Shown: positions 8,716 to 15,214 of the stretch, in pieces | Layout: each line of letters begins with the position of its first letter | Numbering within the stretch: the stretch's first letter is position 1 | Notes under the pieces: model-generated | Told to the model about the DNA's origin: nothing | The model's input: only the letters and a program-made list of their open reading frames with translations | Database searches by the model: none | Assembly (NCBI GenBank): GCA_035310985.1 | Contig: DATGDH010000062.1 | Span: 1 to 15,214 of the forward strand | Length of the DNA stretch: 15,214 bases | Reading direction: 5' to 3' | Origin: DAHVFK01 sp035310985 | GTDB taxonomy: Bacteria > Pseudomonadota > Gammaproteobacteria > Burkholderiales > SG8-39 | Program-made: the position numbers and the translations under genes

Positions 8716-9668
8716 GGCGCCGCCTGCGCCGCGAGCCGCGCGCGCGCCGCGTCGTACTCGCGCGCGAGGCGCGCCACCGCCTCCGCAGTCGGCGCGATGT
8801 CGTCGATACAGCCCACGCCCTGCCCCGCGCCCCAGATGTCGCGCCAGGCCTTCTTCTCCATGTTGCCGCCCGAGCCGAAGCTCATGCTCGCCTTATCCGC
8901 CGCGGGCAGGTTGTCCGGATCGAGCCCCGAGGCGGTCACGCTCTTCTTGAGGTAGTTGCCGAGCACGCCGGTGAAGAGCGACGTGTAGACGATGTCGCCC
9001 GCGGCGGAGTCGACGATCATCTGCTTGTACTCGGGCTTGGCGTTCGCTTCGCGCGTCGCGATGAAGCGCGTGCCGATGTAGGCGAGGTCCGCCCCCGCGG
9101 CCTGCGCGGCGAGCACCGCGTCGCCCGTGGCGATCGCACCGGCGAGCAGGATCGTGCCCTTGAAGAAGCGCCGCACCTCGTGCACTAGCGCGAACGGGCT
9201 CAGCGCCCCGGCATGCCCGCCGCCGCCGGCGCACACCAGGATCAGTCCGTCGACGCCCGCCTCCATCGCGCGCCGCGCGTGGCGCACGCTGATCACGTCG
9301 TGGAACACCACCCCGCCCCAGCCGTGCACGCGCGGCACGATCTCGTCGGGCGCGCGCAGCGAGGTGATGATGATCGGTACCCGGAAGCGCTCGCAGACTT
9401 CCATGTCGTGCGCCAGGCGCTCGTTGGAGGCATGGATGATCTGGTTGACCGCGTACGGCGCCGCCCCGGGTGCGGCGGCGAGCCGGGAGCGGATGCGCTC
9501 GAGCCAGGCTTCGAGCTGCTCCTTGGGGCGCGCGTTCAGCGCCGGGAACGAGCCGACGATGCCCGCCTTGCACTGCTCGATCACCAGCTCGGGATTGGAA
9601 ACGATGAACATCGGCGCGCCGACGACCGGCAGCCGAAGCCGTCCTTGCAGGACTTTGGGAATTGGCAT
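8703..9668 (-). CDS. Nitronate monooxygenase-like FMN protein (2-nitropropane dioxygenase family)
   Basis: This 321-aa TIM-barrel flavoprotein belongs to the nitronate monooxygenase/FabK-like family, which oxidises alkyl nitronates such as propionate-3-nitronate; many members have no proven substrate. Family features are the N-terminal LPVVGAPMFIVSN (13-25), NQIIHA near 75, the flavin/active-site CAGGGGHAG (146-154) with candidate catalytic H152, the phosphate-binding stretches LLAGAIATGDAVLAA and YIGTRFIATREA, and AGQGVG near 281. The ATG at 9666-9668 is chosen because the conserved N-terminus begins there; upstream in-frame sequence is the shadow of typA. It is a single gene, 51 bp from divergent typA. 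Its end overlaps the ligase gene tail to tail by 13 bases, leaving no room for a separate terminator. Confidence 0.88.
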   Translation of the reverse strand: MPIPKVLQGRLRLPVVGAPMFIVSNPELVIEQCKAGIVGSFPALNARPKEQLEAWLERIRSRLAAAPGAAPYAVNQIIHASNERLAHDMEVCERFRVPIIITSLRAPDEIVPRVHGWGGVVFHDVISVRHARRAMEAGVDGLILVCAGGGGHAGALSPFALVHEVRRFFKGTILLAGAIATGDAVLAAQAAGADLAYIGTRFIATREANAKPEYKQMIVDSAAGDIVYTSLFTGVLGNYLKKSVTASGLDPDNLPAADKASMSFGSGGNMEKKAWRDIWGAGQGVGCIDDIAPTAEAVARLAREYDAARARLAAQAAPYGA

Positions 9669-9688
9669 GCGTTCAAGTATGGCACGAC

Positions 9689-9697
9689 TGGTAGAAT
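9689..9697 (+). promoter_or_regulatory. Extended -10 promoter for typA
   Basis: TGGTAGAAT is an extended -10 element (TGn followed by TAGAAT, five of six consensus bases), ending 22 bases before the typA start. A transcript from it would have a leader of only about 15 nt, and no Shine-Dalgarno is seen there. The nearest -35-like hexamer (TTCAAG at 9672-9677) is only 14 bp away, which fits a promoter depending mainly on the extended -10. Confidence 0.5.
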
Positions 9698-9719
9698 CCA
9701 CCTCTTTCGCGCTCCATTC

Positions 9720-11564
9720 ATGCCGCGCCCGATCCGCAACATCGCCATCATCGCGCACGTCGATCATGGCAAGACCACGCTGGTAGACAAGCTGCTGCAC
9801 CAGGCGGGAGCGTTCGCCGCTCACGAGCGCATCGCCGAGCGCGTCATGGATTCCAACGACCTCGAGCGCGAGCGCGGCATCACGATCTTCGCCAAGAACT
9901 GCGCGATCGACTACGTGGGCGTGCACATCAACATCGTCGATACGCCCGGCCACGCGGACTTCGGCGGCGAGGTCGAACGCGTGCTGGGCATGGTCGATGG
10001 CGTGCTTCTGCTGGTCGACGCGGTCGAAGGACCGATGCCGCAAACGCGCTTCGTCACGCGCAAGGCGCTCGCCCTGGGCTTGAACCCGATCGTGGTGGTC
10101 AACAAGGTCGACCGCGACGGCGCACGCGCCGACTGGGTTGTGAACCACACCTTCGAGCTGTTCGACAAGCTCGGGGCGACCGAGGCGCAACTCGACTTCC
10201 CGGTCGTGTACGCCTCCGCGCTGCAGGGCTGGGCGAGCCTCGAGCCTGGCGTGCGCGGCAAGGACATGCGCCCGTTGTTCGACACCATCCTCGCGAGGGT
10301 GCCGGCGCCCGCGGACGAAGGGGTAGACGGGCCGCTGCAGCTTCAGATCTCGGCGCTCGACTACTCGAGTTATGTCGGACGCATCGGCATCGGACGCATT
10401 CGCCGCGGGCGTTTGCGGCCGGCGAGCGAAGTTGCGGTGCTGTTTCCGGGCAAGCCGCCCGTGCAAGCTAAGGTGGCGCAGGTGTTCGGCTTCCAGGGGC
10501 TCGAGCGCGTGCCGCTCCCCGTGGCGCTCGCGGGCGACATCGTTCAGTTCACGGGCATCGACGAGCTGGCGATCGGCTGCACGCTGTGCGACCCCGAACA
10601 TCCCGACGCACTGCCCGCCCCGAAGGTCGACGAGCCGACCATCACCATGAACTTCCAGGTGAACTCGTCGCCGTTCGCCGGCAGCGAGGGCCGCTTCATC
10701 ACCAGCCGCCAGATTCGCGAGCGCCTGACGCGCGAGCTGTACACGAACGTGGCGCTGCGCGTCGAGGACACGAGCGACGCGGACGTGTTCCTGGTGTCGG
10801 GACGCGGCGAGCTGCACCTAACCGTCCTGATCGAGAACATGCGCCGCGAAGGCTACGAGGTCGCGGTCGGCCGCCCGCGCGTCATCACGCGCAGCGAGGA
10901 CGGCGTGCTCCTCGAGCCCTACGAGATGCTCACGCTCGACGTCGAGGAGACGCACCAGGGTCCGGTGATGGAAGCGCTCGCGCTGCGCAAGGGCGAGATG
11001 CAGGACATGGTGCCCGACGGTCGCGGCCGGGTGCGCCTCGACTACCGCATTCCGGCGCGCGGCCTGATCGGATTCCAGGGCGAGTTCATGAACCTGACGC
11101 GCGGCAACGGCATCGTGAGCCACGTGTTCGACGACTACGCGGCCTGGCGCGGCGAGATGCCGGGGCGCAGGAACGGCGCCATGGTTTCGCAGGAGAACGG
11201 CGAGGCGGTGGCCTACGCGCTATTCAACCTGCAGGAGCGCGGGCGCCTGTTCGTCAGCCCGGGCGACAAGGTCTACGAGGGCATGGTCGTCGGCATCCAC
11301 AGCCGCGACAGCGACCTCGTGGTCAATCCGAGCAAGACCAAGAAGCTGACGAACGTGCGCGCCTCAGGCAAGGATGAGAACGTCCTGCTCACGCCGCCGG
11401 TGAAGCTGACGCTCGAATTCGCGGTGGAATTCATCGAAGACGACGAGCTGGTCGAGGTCACACCGAAGTCCATCCGCATCCGCAAGCGCCACCTGACCGA
11501 AAACGAGCGGCGGCGCGCGGTGCGCGCCGCGGCGGGCGCCCAGCCGGCTACTGCGCCGGCATAG
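9720..11564 (+). CDS. typA: Ribosome-binding GTPase TypA/BipA
   Basis: TypA/BipA is a translational GTPase related to EF-G and LepA that binds the 70S ribosome and supports ribosome assembly and stress or cold adaptation. The 614-aa length is usual. GTPase motifs are G1 AHVDHGKTT (12-20), G2 RGITI (52-56), G3 DTPGH (74-78), G4 NKVD (128-131) and G5 around SAL (166-168). The beta-barrel domain II and two EF-G-like domains follow, including GRGELHL (361-367). The BipA-specific C-terminal domain carries the lysine-rich loop SKTKKLTNVRASGKDE (538-553) used for tRNA contact. The ATG at 9720 starts the conserved MPRPIRNIAIIAHVDHGKTT; longer upstream frames are shadows of the opposing gene. It has its own promoter and appears monocistronic. 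Its last 17 bases overlap the cytochrome c gene tail to tail. Confidence 0.96.
   Translation: MPRPIRNIAIIAHVDHGKTTLVDKLLHQAGAFAAHERIAERVMDSNDLERERGITIFAKNCAIDYVGVHINIVDTPGHADFGGEVERVLGMVDGVLLLVDAVEGPMPQTRFVTRKALALGLNPIVVVNKVDRDGARADWVVNHTFELFDKLGATEAQLDFPVVYASALQGWASLEPGVRGKDMRPLFDTILARVPAPADEGVDGPLQLQISALDYSSYVGRIGIGRIRRGRLRPASEVAVLFPGKPPVQAKVAQVFGFQGLERVPLPVALAGDIVQFTGIDELAIGCTLCDPEHPDALPAPKVDEPTITMNFQVNSSPFAGSEGRFITSRQIRERLTRELYTNVALRVEDTSDADVFLVSGRGELHLTVLIENMRREGYEVAVGRPRVITRSEDGVLLEPYEMLTLDVEETHQGPVMEALALRKGEMQDMVPDGRGRVRLDYRIPARGLIGFQGEFMNLTRGNGIVSHVFDDYAAWRGEMPGRRNGAMVSQENGEAVAYALFNLQERGRLFVSPGDKVYEGMVVGIHSRDSDLVVNPSKTKKLTNVRASGKDENVLLTPPVKLTLEFAVEFIEDDELVEVTPKSIRIRKRHLTENERRRAVRAAAGAQPATAPA
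11498..11530 (-). terminator. Weak hairpin downstream of the cytochrome c gene
   Basis: Positions 11510-11530 form a perfect 9-bp G+C-only stem (GCGGCGCGC paired with GCGCGCCGC) with a 3-base loop, about 18 bases past the cytochrome c stop. On the minus strand it is followed after six bases by TTTT (11503-11500). This could end the cytochrome transcript. It lies inside the typA coding end, where the arms encode Arg/Ala-rich residues, so the stem may simply reflect G+C-rich codons. Confidence 0.2.
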
Positions 11565-12036
11565 GGAACTGAACGTAGGGCTGAGAGGGCGCGCCGCTGG
11601 GCGCTACGTAGGCGGGCGCAGGCTCGCCCGCGGGCCCGAGGTGGCGCACATAGCGGTAGAGGGCGCGCAGGTCCGAGTCAGACATTGCGCGCACGCTGAA
11701 CCAGGGCATCGGCGGGCGCGTGCTGAGCGTGCGCGCCTTCGCGAGCCACTCGCTCTCGCTTAGCCCCTGCATGTAGAGGCGCAGGTTAGGCGGATAGGTC
11801 GTGCCCCACGGGCCGCGCCAGCCGAGCGCGTCGCCCGTCAGCCACTGGCCCTCCGGGACGTTGCCGCCTTTCTCCGCGTAGCGCGGCGTGTGGCAGTCGT
11901 TGCAGCCGGAAGTGCGCACCACATAGCGGCCGCGCTCGATGGCGGGATCTTGCTTCAGCTTTTCGCTCGCGGCCCACGCCTGCCCGCCAAGCGCCGCGAG
12001 CATGCCCGCGGAAACGATGAGTGATCCGAGTTTCAT
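11548..12036 (-). CDS. Exported monohaem cytochrome c
   Basis: This is a 162-aa periplasmic electron carrier. Residues 1-22 form a signal peptide (MKLGSLIVSAGMLAALGGQAWA, likely cut before ASEK). A single haem-attachment motif, CNDCH, lies at 45-49 after the GRYVVRTSG helix. The probable axial methionine is M110 in RPPMPWF, and the C-terminal helix SDSDLRALYRYVRHLG (120-134) is typical of class I cytochromes c. A Pro/Ala-rich tail follows (about 135-162). The ATG has a good GGGAGG Shine-Dalgarno. No oxidase or dehydrogenase partner is next to it, so its redox partner is unknown. It is divergent from the ChaN-PDZ gene across a 117-bp region containing palindromes, and its end overlaps typA by 17 bases. 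Confidence 0.88.
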   Translation of the reverse strand: MKLGSLIVSAGMLAALGGQAWAASEKLKQDPAIERGRYVVRTSGCNDCHTPRYAEKGGNVPEGQWLTGDALGWRGPWGTTYPPNLRLYMQGLSESEWLAKARTLSTRPPMPWFSVRAMSDSDLRALYRYVRHLGPAGEPAPAYVAPSGAPSQPYVQFPMPAQ

Positions 12037-12076
12037 TTTCCCTCCCGTGAACGGTGCAGCCAGCGTAGCGGGGCGA

Positions 12077-12114
12077 AACGCCTGGCGTTGCTAAATCCTT
12101 GCTCAGCAAATCCT
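12077..12114. promoter_or_regulatory. Cluster of small palindromes and a direct repeat (possible operator)
   Basis: The 117-bp gap between the cytochrome c and ChaN-PDZ genes contains two perfect dyads: AACGCC-T-GGCGTT at 12077-12089 and TTGCT-C-AGCAA at 12099-12109. Overlapping them is a direct repeat of AAATCCT at 12093-12099 and 12108-12114, start-to-start 15 bp. Such an arrangement is what a dimeric regulator or a response regulator binding tandem half-sites would need. No known consensus was recognised, so the role is inference. Confidence 0.3.
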
Positions 12115-12137
12115 AAGAATTCACTAACTGCCCGGAG

Positions 12138-12143
12138 GATAAT
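12138..12143 (+). promoter_or_regulatory. Possible -10 element just before the ChaN-PDZ gene
   Basis: GATAAT, followed by CGCGC, lies only 10 bases before the start codon at 12154 and resembles the yebC -10 (TAAAATCGCGC). Transcription from it would give an almost leaderless mRNA. The GGAGG that overlaps it (12134-12138) is 15 bases from the ATG, far for a Shine-Dalgarno, and no good -35 is visible, so either or both may be chance. Confidence 0.25.
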
Positions 12144-12153
12144 CGCGCTTGCC

Positions 12154-13296
12154 ATGAGAGCCATTGCCTTCGCCCTCGCGCTGCTCGCTTCCACGGAGGC
12201 GTGCGCCCAGGCCTGCCTCGAGCCGGGCGCGTGGTTCTCGACGACCGGGGAGGCACCGCGCAGAATTCCGGCCTCCGACGTGCTCGCAGCGAGTTCGCAG
12301 CGCGACGTCGTGCTGCTCGGCGAGCAGCACGACGTCGCGGACGATCATGTCTGGCAGCTCGCGATGGTCGCCGCGCTGCGCAGCGTGCGGCCGCAGATGG
12401 TGATCGGCTTCGAGCAGTTCCCCCGGCACGTCCAGCCGGTGCTCGACGCATGGATCGCGGGCCGGCTCACCGAGAACCAGTTCCTCGAGCAAAGCGAGTG
12501 GCGCAAGGTCTGGAACTTTCCGCCCGAGCTCTATTTGCCGCTGTTCCGCTTCGCGCGCATCAACGGCATCCCCATGATCGCGCTGAACGTCGACCGCGAG
12601 CTCATCGACGCGGTCGCGACGAAGGGCTGGGACGGCGTGCCCGATGCGCTCAAGGAAGGCGTCTCGCGCCCGGCTCCCGCGAGCAAAGGCTATCTGGACA
12701 TGCTGCAGCGGATCTACAAGGAGCATCCGCAGCGCGATGGCGCAGACTTCCCGCACTTCGTCGACTCGCAGCTCACCTGGGACCGGGCCATGGCCGAAGC
12801 GCTCGCGCACAGCGCCGCGCAAGGCCGGTCAGGCGAGCATCCGCTCGTCGTGGGCATCATCGGCAGCGGGCATCTGCGCTACGGCTACGGGGTGCGCCAT
12901 CAGCTGCGCGCGCTCGGCATCGACAACGTCGCAACGCTGCTGCCGGTGGGCGCCGACAGCCGGTGCGAGCAGCTGGGCGCGGGCATCGCCGACGCGGTGT
13001 TCGCGATCCCGCAGTCGCTGGCAAAGGACGCGCCCCCGCGCCCACGCCTCGGCGTGCGGCTCGAGCACTCGCCGGACGGAATCAAGATCGTCGAGGTCAC
13101 GCCCGGCAGCCTCGCCGCGACGAGCGGTCTGCAGAGCGGCGACCGCATCGTATCGCTTGCTGGCGCACCCGTGAGCGCCCTGCACGCTGTAATCGATGCG
13201 GTGCGCAGCCAGCCGGCCGGCACCTGGCTTCCCATGCGGGTGCGGCGCGGCGACGAGACGCTCGAGGTGATCGTCAAGTTCCCGCCACAGGAATGA
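12154..13296 (+). CDS. Exported ChaN-family (Tiki clan) protein with C-terminal PDZ domain
   Basis: This is a 380-aa exported protein. Residues 1-19 form a signal peptide (MRAIAFALALLASTEACA, no clear lipobox). Residues about 37-285 are a ChaN domain of the haem-binding-uptake/Tiki superfamily. The visible motifs are VVLLGEQHD (52-60, with E57 and H59) plus H65, GFEQFPR (85-91), and GIIGSGHLRYGYGVRHQL (234-251, with H240). Campylobacter ChaN is a haem-binding lipoprotein linked to iron uptake; other clan members are metal-dependent proteases or esterases, so either haem binding or hydrolysis is possible. Residues about 298-376 form a PDZ domain (RLGVRLEHSPDGIKIVEVTPGSLAATSGLQSGDRIVSLAG), which usually binds protein C-termini. 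The ATG at 12154 starts a proper signal peptide; the frame's upstream TTG at 12088 would not. The stop overlaps the next ATG (ATGA), so the two proteins are translationally coupled. A 39-nt perfect palindrome covers codons 50-62. Confidence 0.85.
   Translation: MRAIAFALALLASTEACAQACLEPGAWFSTTGEAPRRIPASDVLAASSQRDVVLLGEQHDVADDHVWQLAMVAALRSVRPQMVIGFEQFPRHVQPVLDAWIAGRLTENQFLEQSEWRKVWNFPPELYLPLFRFARINGIPMIALNVDRELIDAVATKGWDGVPDALKEGVSRPAPASKGYLDMLQRIYKEHPQRDGADFPHFVDSQLTWDRAMAEALAHSAAQGRSGEHPLVVGIIGSGHLRYGYGVRHQLRALGIDNVATLLPVGADSRCEQLGAGIADAVFAIPQSLAKDAPPRPRLGVRLEHSPDGIKIVEVTPGSLAATSGLQSGDRIVSLAGAPVSALHAVIDAVRSQPAGTWLPMRVRRGDETLEVIVKFPPQE
12301..12339. repeat. Perfect 39-nt palindrome (19-bp arms) inside the ChaN-PDZ gene
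   Basis: The left arm CGCGACGTCGTGCTGCTCG (12301-12319) is the exact reverse complement of 12321-12339, with a single central base at 12320. All 19 pairs match; the flanking bases (G12300 and G12340) do not. The palindrome is exactly in codon register over R50-A62, the segment containing the GEQHD active-site motif. Read antisense in register it encodes the same peptide except Gly to Ala at the centre. The mRNA could form a very stable hairpin about 150 nt into the gene. Confidence 0.95.
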
Positions 13297-15214
13297 GGGC
13301 GACCGCCCGCCTGTGCGCCTTCGCCGCCGGCGCGCTGATCATCGTCTCGGCGGCCGCCGCGCCGAGCCTCGTGCTCGATGTGGCGCTCGACCCGAGCACC
13401 CGGCGCATGGATGCGGTCGCAGAGCTTCCGGCCCCCGCAGACGCGCGCGTCGCGCTGCACCGCTCGCTCTCCATCAGTCGGGTGACGCTTGGCGACCGCC
13501 CGGTGCGCTTCGCCCGGGAGGGTACCGAGGGCGATTCGCGCCTGTGGCGCATCCGGGCCACGCCCGGTGCCCCGCTGCGCATCGAGTACGGCGGCGTGCT
13601 GCCCGCGCTCGACCCGCAGCTGGATTTCCGCCGCGTGCTGCAGGAATTGCCGCCGATGGCCTCGCCGGAAGGAAGCTTTCTCGGCGCTGGCTCGGGCTGG
13701 TATCCGCGTCCCGCACGGCCGTTCAGCTACCGCGTGCGGCTGTCGCTGCCCGCGGGGCAACGCGGGTTGGTTCCCGGTCGCTTGCTTAGGGAGCAAGAGC
13801 CACGCGGCCGCGACGGCCGCTACACCGCGGAATTCGCCTTCGAGCATCCCGCGGAGGGCATCGACCTGATGGCCGGCCCGTACGTCGTACGCGAAAAGCT
13901 CGTTGCGCGCGCGGCGGCCGAGCCGTTGCGGCTGCGCACCTATTTCTACCCCGAGCTGACGCCTCTCGCCGAGGATTACCTGGCAGACAGCGCTCGCTAC
14001 ATCGCGCGCTACGAGAAGAAGATCGGCGCATATCCGTTCGCCGGCTTCTCGGTCGTCGCCAGCCCGCTGCCCACGGGCTTCGGCATGCCGACACTGACCT
14101 ACATCGGCGCGCAGGTGCTCAGGCTGCCGTTCATTCGCGCCACCTCGCTCGGCCACGAGGTGCTGCACGACTGGTGGGGCAACGGCGTGTATGTCGACTA
14201 TGCGCACGGCAACTGGTCCGAGGGCCTCACCACCTTTATGGCCGACTATGCCTACAAGGAAGAGGTCTCGACCGAAGAAGCGCGCACCGCGCGCCTCGCG
14301 TGGCTGCGCGACTTCGCATCGCTCCCCCCGGGCGAACCGCAATCGCTCGCCGAGTTCCACTCGCGCGCGCACGGCGCGGCTGCCGCGATAGGCTATGGGA
14401 AGGCGGCGTTCGTATTCTTCATGCTGCGCGATCTGATCGGCGCGGACGCGTTCGGGCGGGGCGTCCGGATGTTCTGGCGCGAACAGCGCTTCCGCGTCGC
14501 ATCCTGGGCGGACCTGCAGCGCGCCTTCGAGCAGGCGTCGGGACGATCGCTGGCCACTTTCTTCGCGCAATGGGTCCGGCGCGCGGGCGCACCAGACCTG
14601 CGCATCACATCGGCGTGCCTGCGGGAGGGCGTGCTCGAGGTTACCTTTGCCCAGTCGGATCCGCCCTACGCGCTCCGCGTACCGCTCGAGATCGTGGGCG
14701 AGAAGGGTTCGGAGACCCGGGTAGTTGACTTGGACCGCCCGCAGCAGACCGTCACCCTGCCGGTCGACGGCAGTCCGACGGGGCTGCGCGTCGACCCGGG
14801 GCTGCGCCTGTGGCGTGTGCTAGATCCCGCCGAGCTGCCGCCGATCCTGCGCCAGTGGATCCTGGCGAGCGCACCGCGCCTGGCGCTCGCTTCGGCCATA
14901 CTACGCACCGACGCCTTGGCACTCGCCGGGCAGCTGTTCGAGAACCGCTTCGAGGAGTTACCTCTCTCGGAGACGGGTCGCGGGGCGCAGCCCGTGCTGC
15001 TCATCGGATTGCAGCCGGACGTCGATGCCGCGCTCGCGGCGCGCGGGCTGCCGCCCGAGCCCGCGCGCCTCGCCGGCCGCGGCACGGCGCAGATCTGGAC
15101 GCTTCCCCGAGCCGCAGGCCCCCTGGCCGTGATCTCGGTGCGCGACGCCGAAGCGCTGCGTGCGCTCGCGCGGCCGCTGCCGCACTACGGCGCGCAGAGC
15201 TTCCTCGCTTTCGA
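13293..15214 (+). CDS. Exported M1-type (gluzincin) zinc metallopeptidase, diverged; 3' end outside window
   Basis: The 640 codons present run off the window without a stop. Residues 1-22 look like a signal peptide (LCAFAAGALIIVSAAAA), so it is periplasmic or secreted. An N-terminal beta-rich region (about 25-215) resembles the M1 amino-terminal domain. The zinc site is HEVLH (288-292) in LGHEVLHDWWGN, with third ligand E310 in NWSEGLTTF; the spacing is 17 residues, one fewer than the usual 18. Y368 in GYGKAAFVFFML matches the catalytic tyrosine region. The exopeptidase GxMEN motif is absent: the equivalent stretch is PTGFGMPTLTYIG (260-272), without the N-terminus-binding glutamate. Helical C-terminal sequence follows (to about 435), then an extra region of unrecognised type to 640. 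The ATG overlaps the ChaN-PDZ stop as ATGA. Calling it an aminopeptidase is therefore unsafe; an endopeptidase or other role is possible. Confidence 0.82.
   Translation, partial: MRATARLCAFAAGALIIVSAAAAPSLVLDVALDPSTRRMDAVAELPAPADARVALHRSLSISRVTLGDRPVRFAREGTEGDSRLWRIRATPGAPLRIEYGGVLPALDPQLDFRRVLQELPPMASPEGSFLGAGSGWYPRPARPFSYRVRLSLPAGQRGLVPGRLLREQEPRGRDGRYTAEFAFEHPAEGIDLMAGPYVVREKLVARAAAEPLRLRTYFYPELTPLAEDYLADSARYIARYEKKIGAYPFAGFSVVASPLPTGFGMPTLTYIGAQVLRLPFIRATSLGHEVLHDWWGNGVYVDYAHGNWSEGLTTFMADYAYKEEVSTEEARTARLAWLRDFASLPPGEPQSLAEFHSRAHGAAAAIGYGKAAFVFFMLRDLIGADAFGRGVRMFWREQRFRVASWADLQRAFEQASGRSLATFFAQWVRRAGAPDLRITSACLREGVLEVTFAQSDPPYALRVPLEIVGEKGSETRVVDLDRPQQTVTLPVDGSPTGLRVDPGLRLWRVLDPAELPPILRQWILASAPRLALASAILRTDALALAGQLFENRFEELPLSETGRGAQPVLLIGLQPDVDAALAARGLPPEPARLAGRGTAQIWTLPRAAGPLAVISVRDAEALRALARPLPHYGAQSFLAF

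Noticed and set aside
4077..10817. Very long minus-strand open frames opposite the plus-strand genes (for example 366, 564, 654 and 704 codons).
   Set aside because: They are antisense shadows expected at this G+C content. Their translations are Arg/His/Ala-rich with no recognisable motif, while the opposite frames are clear known families. Only the 8703-9668 part is a real gene.
12088..12153. Upstream TTG start adding 22 residues to the ChaN-PDZ protein.
   Set aside because: It would bury the signal peptide behind a polar stretch and has no ribosome binding site; the ATG at 12154 gives a normal signal sequence.
13313..14728. Other plus-strand open frames inside the peptidase gene (158, 126 and 184 codons).
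   Set aside because: They are out of frame with the continuous 640-codon frame that carries the HEVLH zinc site and signal peptide.

Overview
The window is about two-thirds G+C, densely coded and has very short intergenic gaps. The yebC-ruvC-ruvA-ruvB order, the protein sequences, and -10 elements of the TAAAAT/TAGAAT type point to a betaproteobacterium. This is inference from familiarity with the families; the genus cannot be named. No tRNA, rRNA, insertion sequence, phage gene or CRISPR array is visible, and no stretch above 120 bases lacks a gene.

Layout. (1) Positions 1-2023, minus strand: yebC, ruvC, ruvA and the first 64 codons of ruvB. YebC is a translation/regulatory factor; RuvABC migrates and cuts Holliday junctions. 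(2) Positions 2064-8715, plus strand: a tight run of five genes starting 40 bp from yebC and divergent to it. They are a DUF853/HerA-like ATPase, an EamA (DMT) transporter, a short-chain dehydrogenase without the usual catalytic Tyr/Lys, a succinate-semialdehyde-type aldehyde dehydrogenase, and an acetoacetyl-CoA-synthetase-like AMP-forming ligase. The last three could form a catabolic path (alcohol/oxo compound, aldehyde, acid, acyl-CoA), but the substrate is unknown. (3) Positions 8703-9668, minus: an FMN nitronate monooxygenase-like protein whose 3' end overlaps the ligase gene tail to tail. (4) Positions 9720-11564, plus: typA/bipA, a ribosome-binding GTPase, behind an extended -10 promoter. 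(5) Positions 11548-12036, minus: an exported monohaem cytochrome c overlapping typA tail to tail. (6) Positions 12154-15214, plus: two translationally coupled exported proteins, a ChaN/Tiki-clan protein fused to a PDZ domain and a diverged M1-type zinc metallopeptidase that runs off the window.

Most of the window is ordinary housekeeping and metabolism. The part most worth a second look is 12037-15214. It holds a divergent intergenic region with two small perfect palindromes and a direct repeat, and a 39-nt perfect palindrome (19-bp arms) lying exactly in codon register over the ChaN active-site motif. It also holds the coupled ChaN-PDZ / M1-like pair, in which the peptidase lacks the exopeptidase GxMEN motif.
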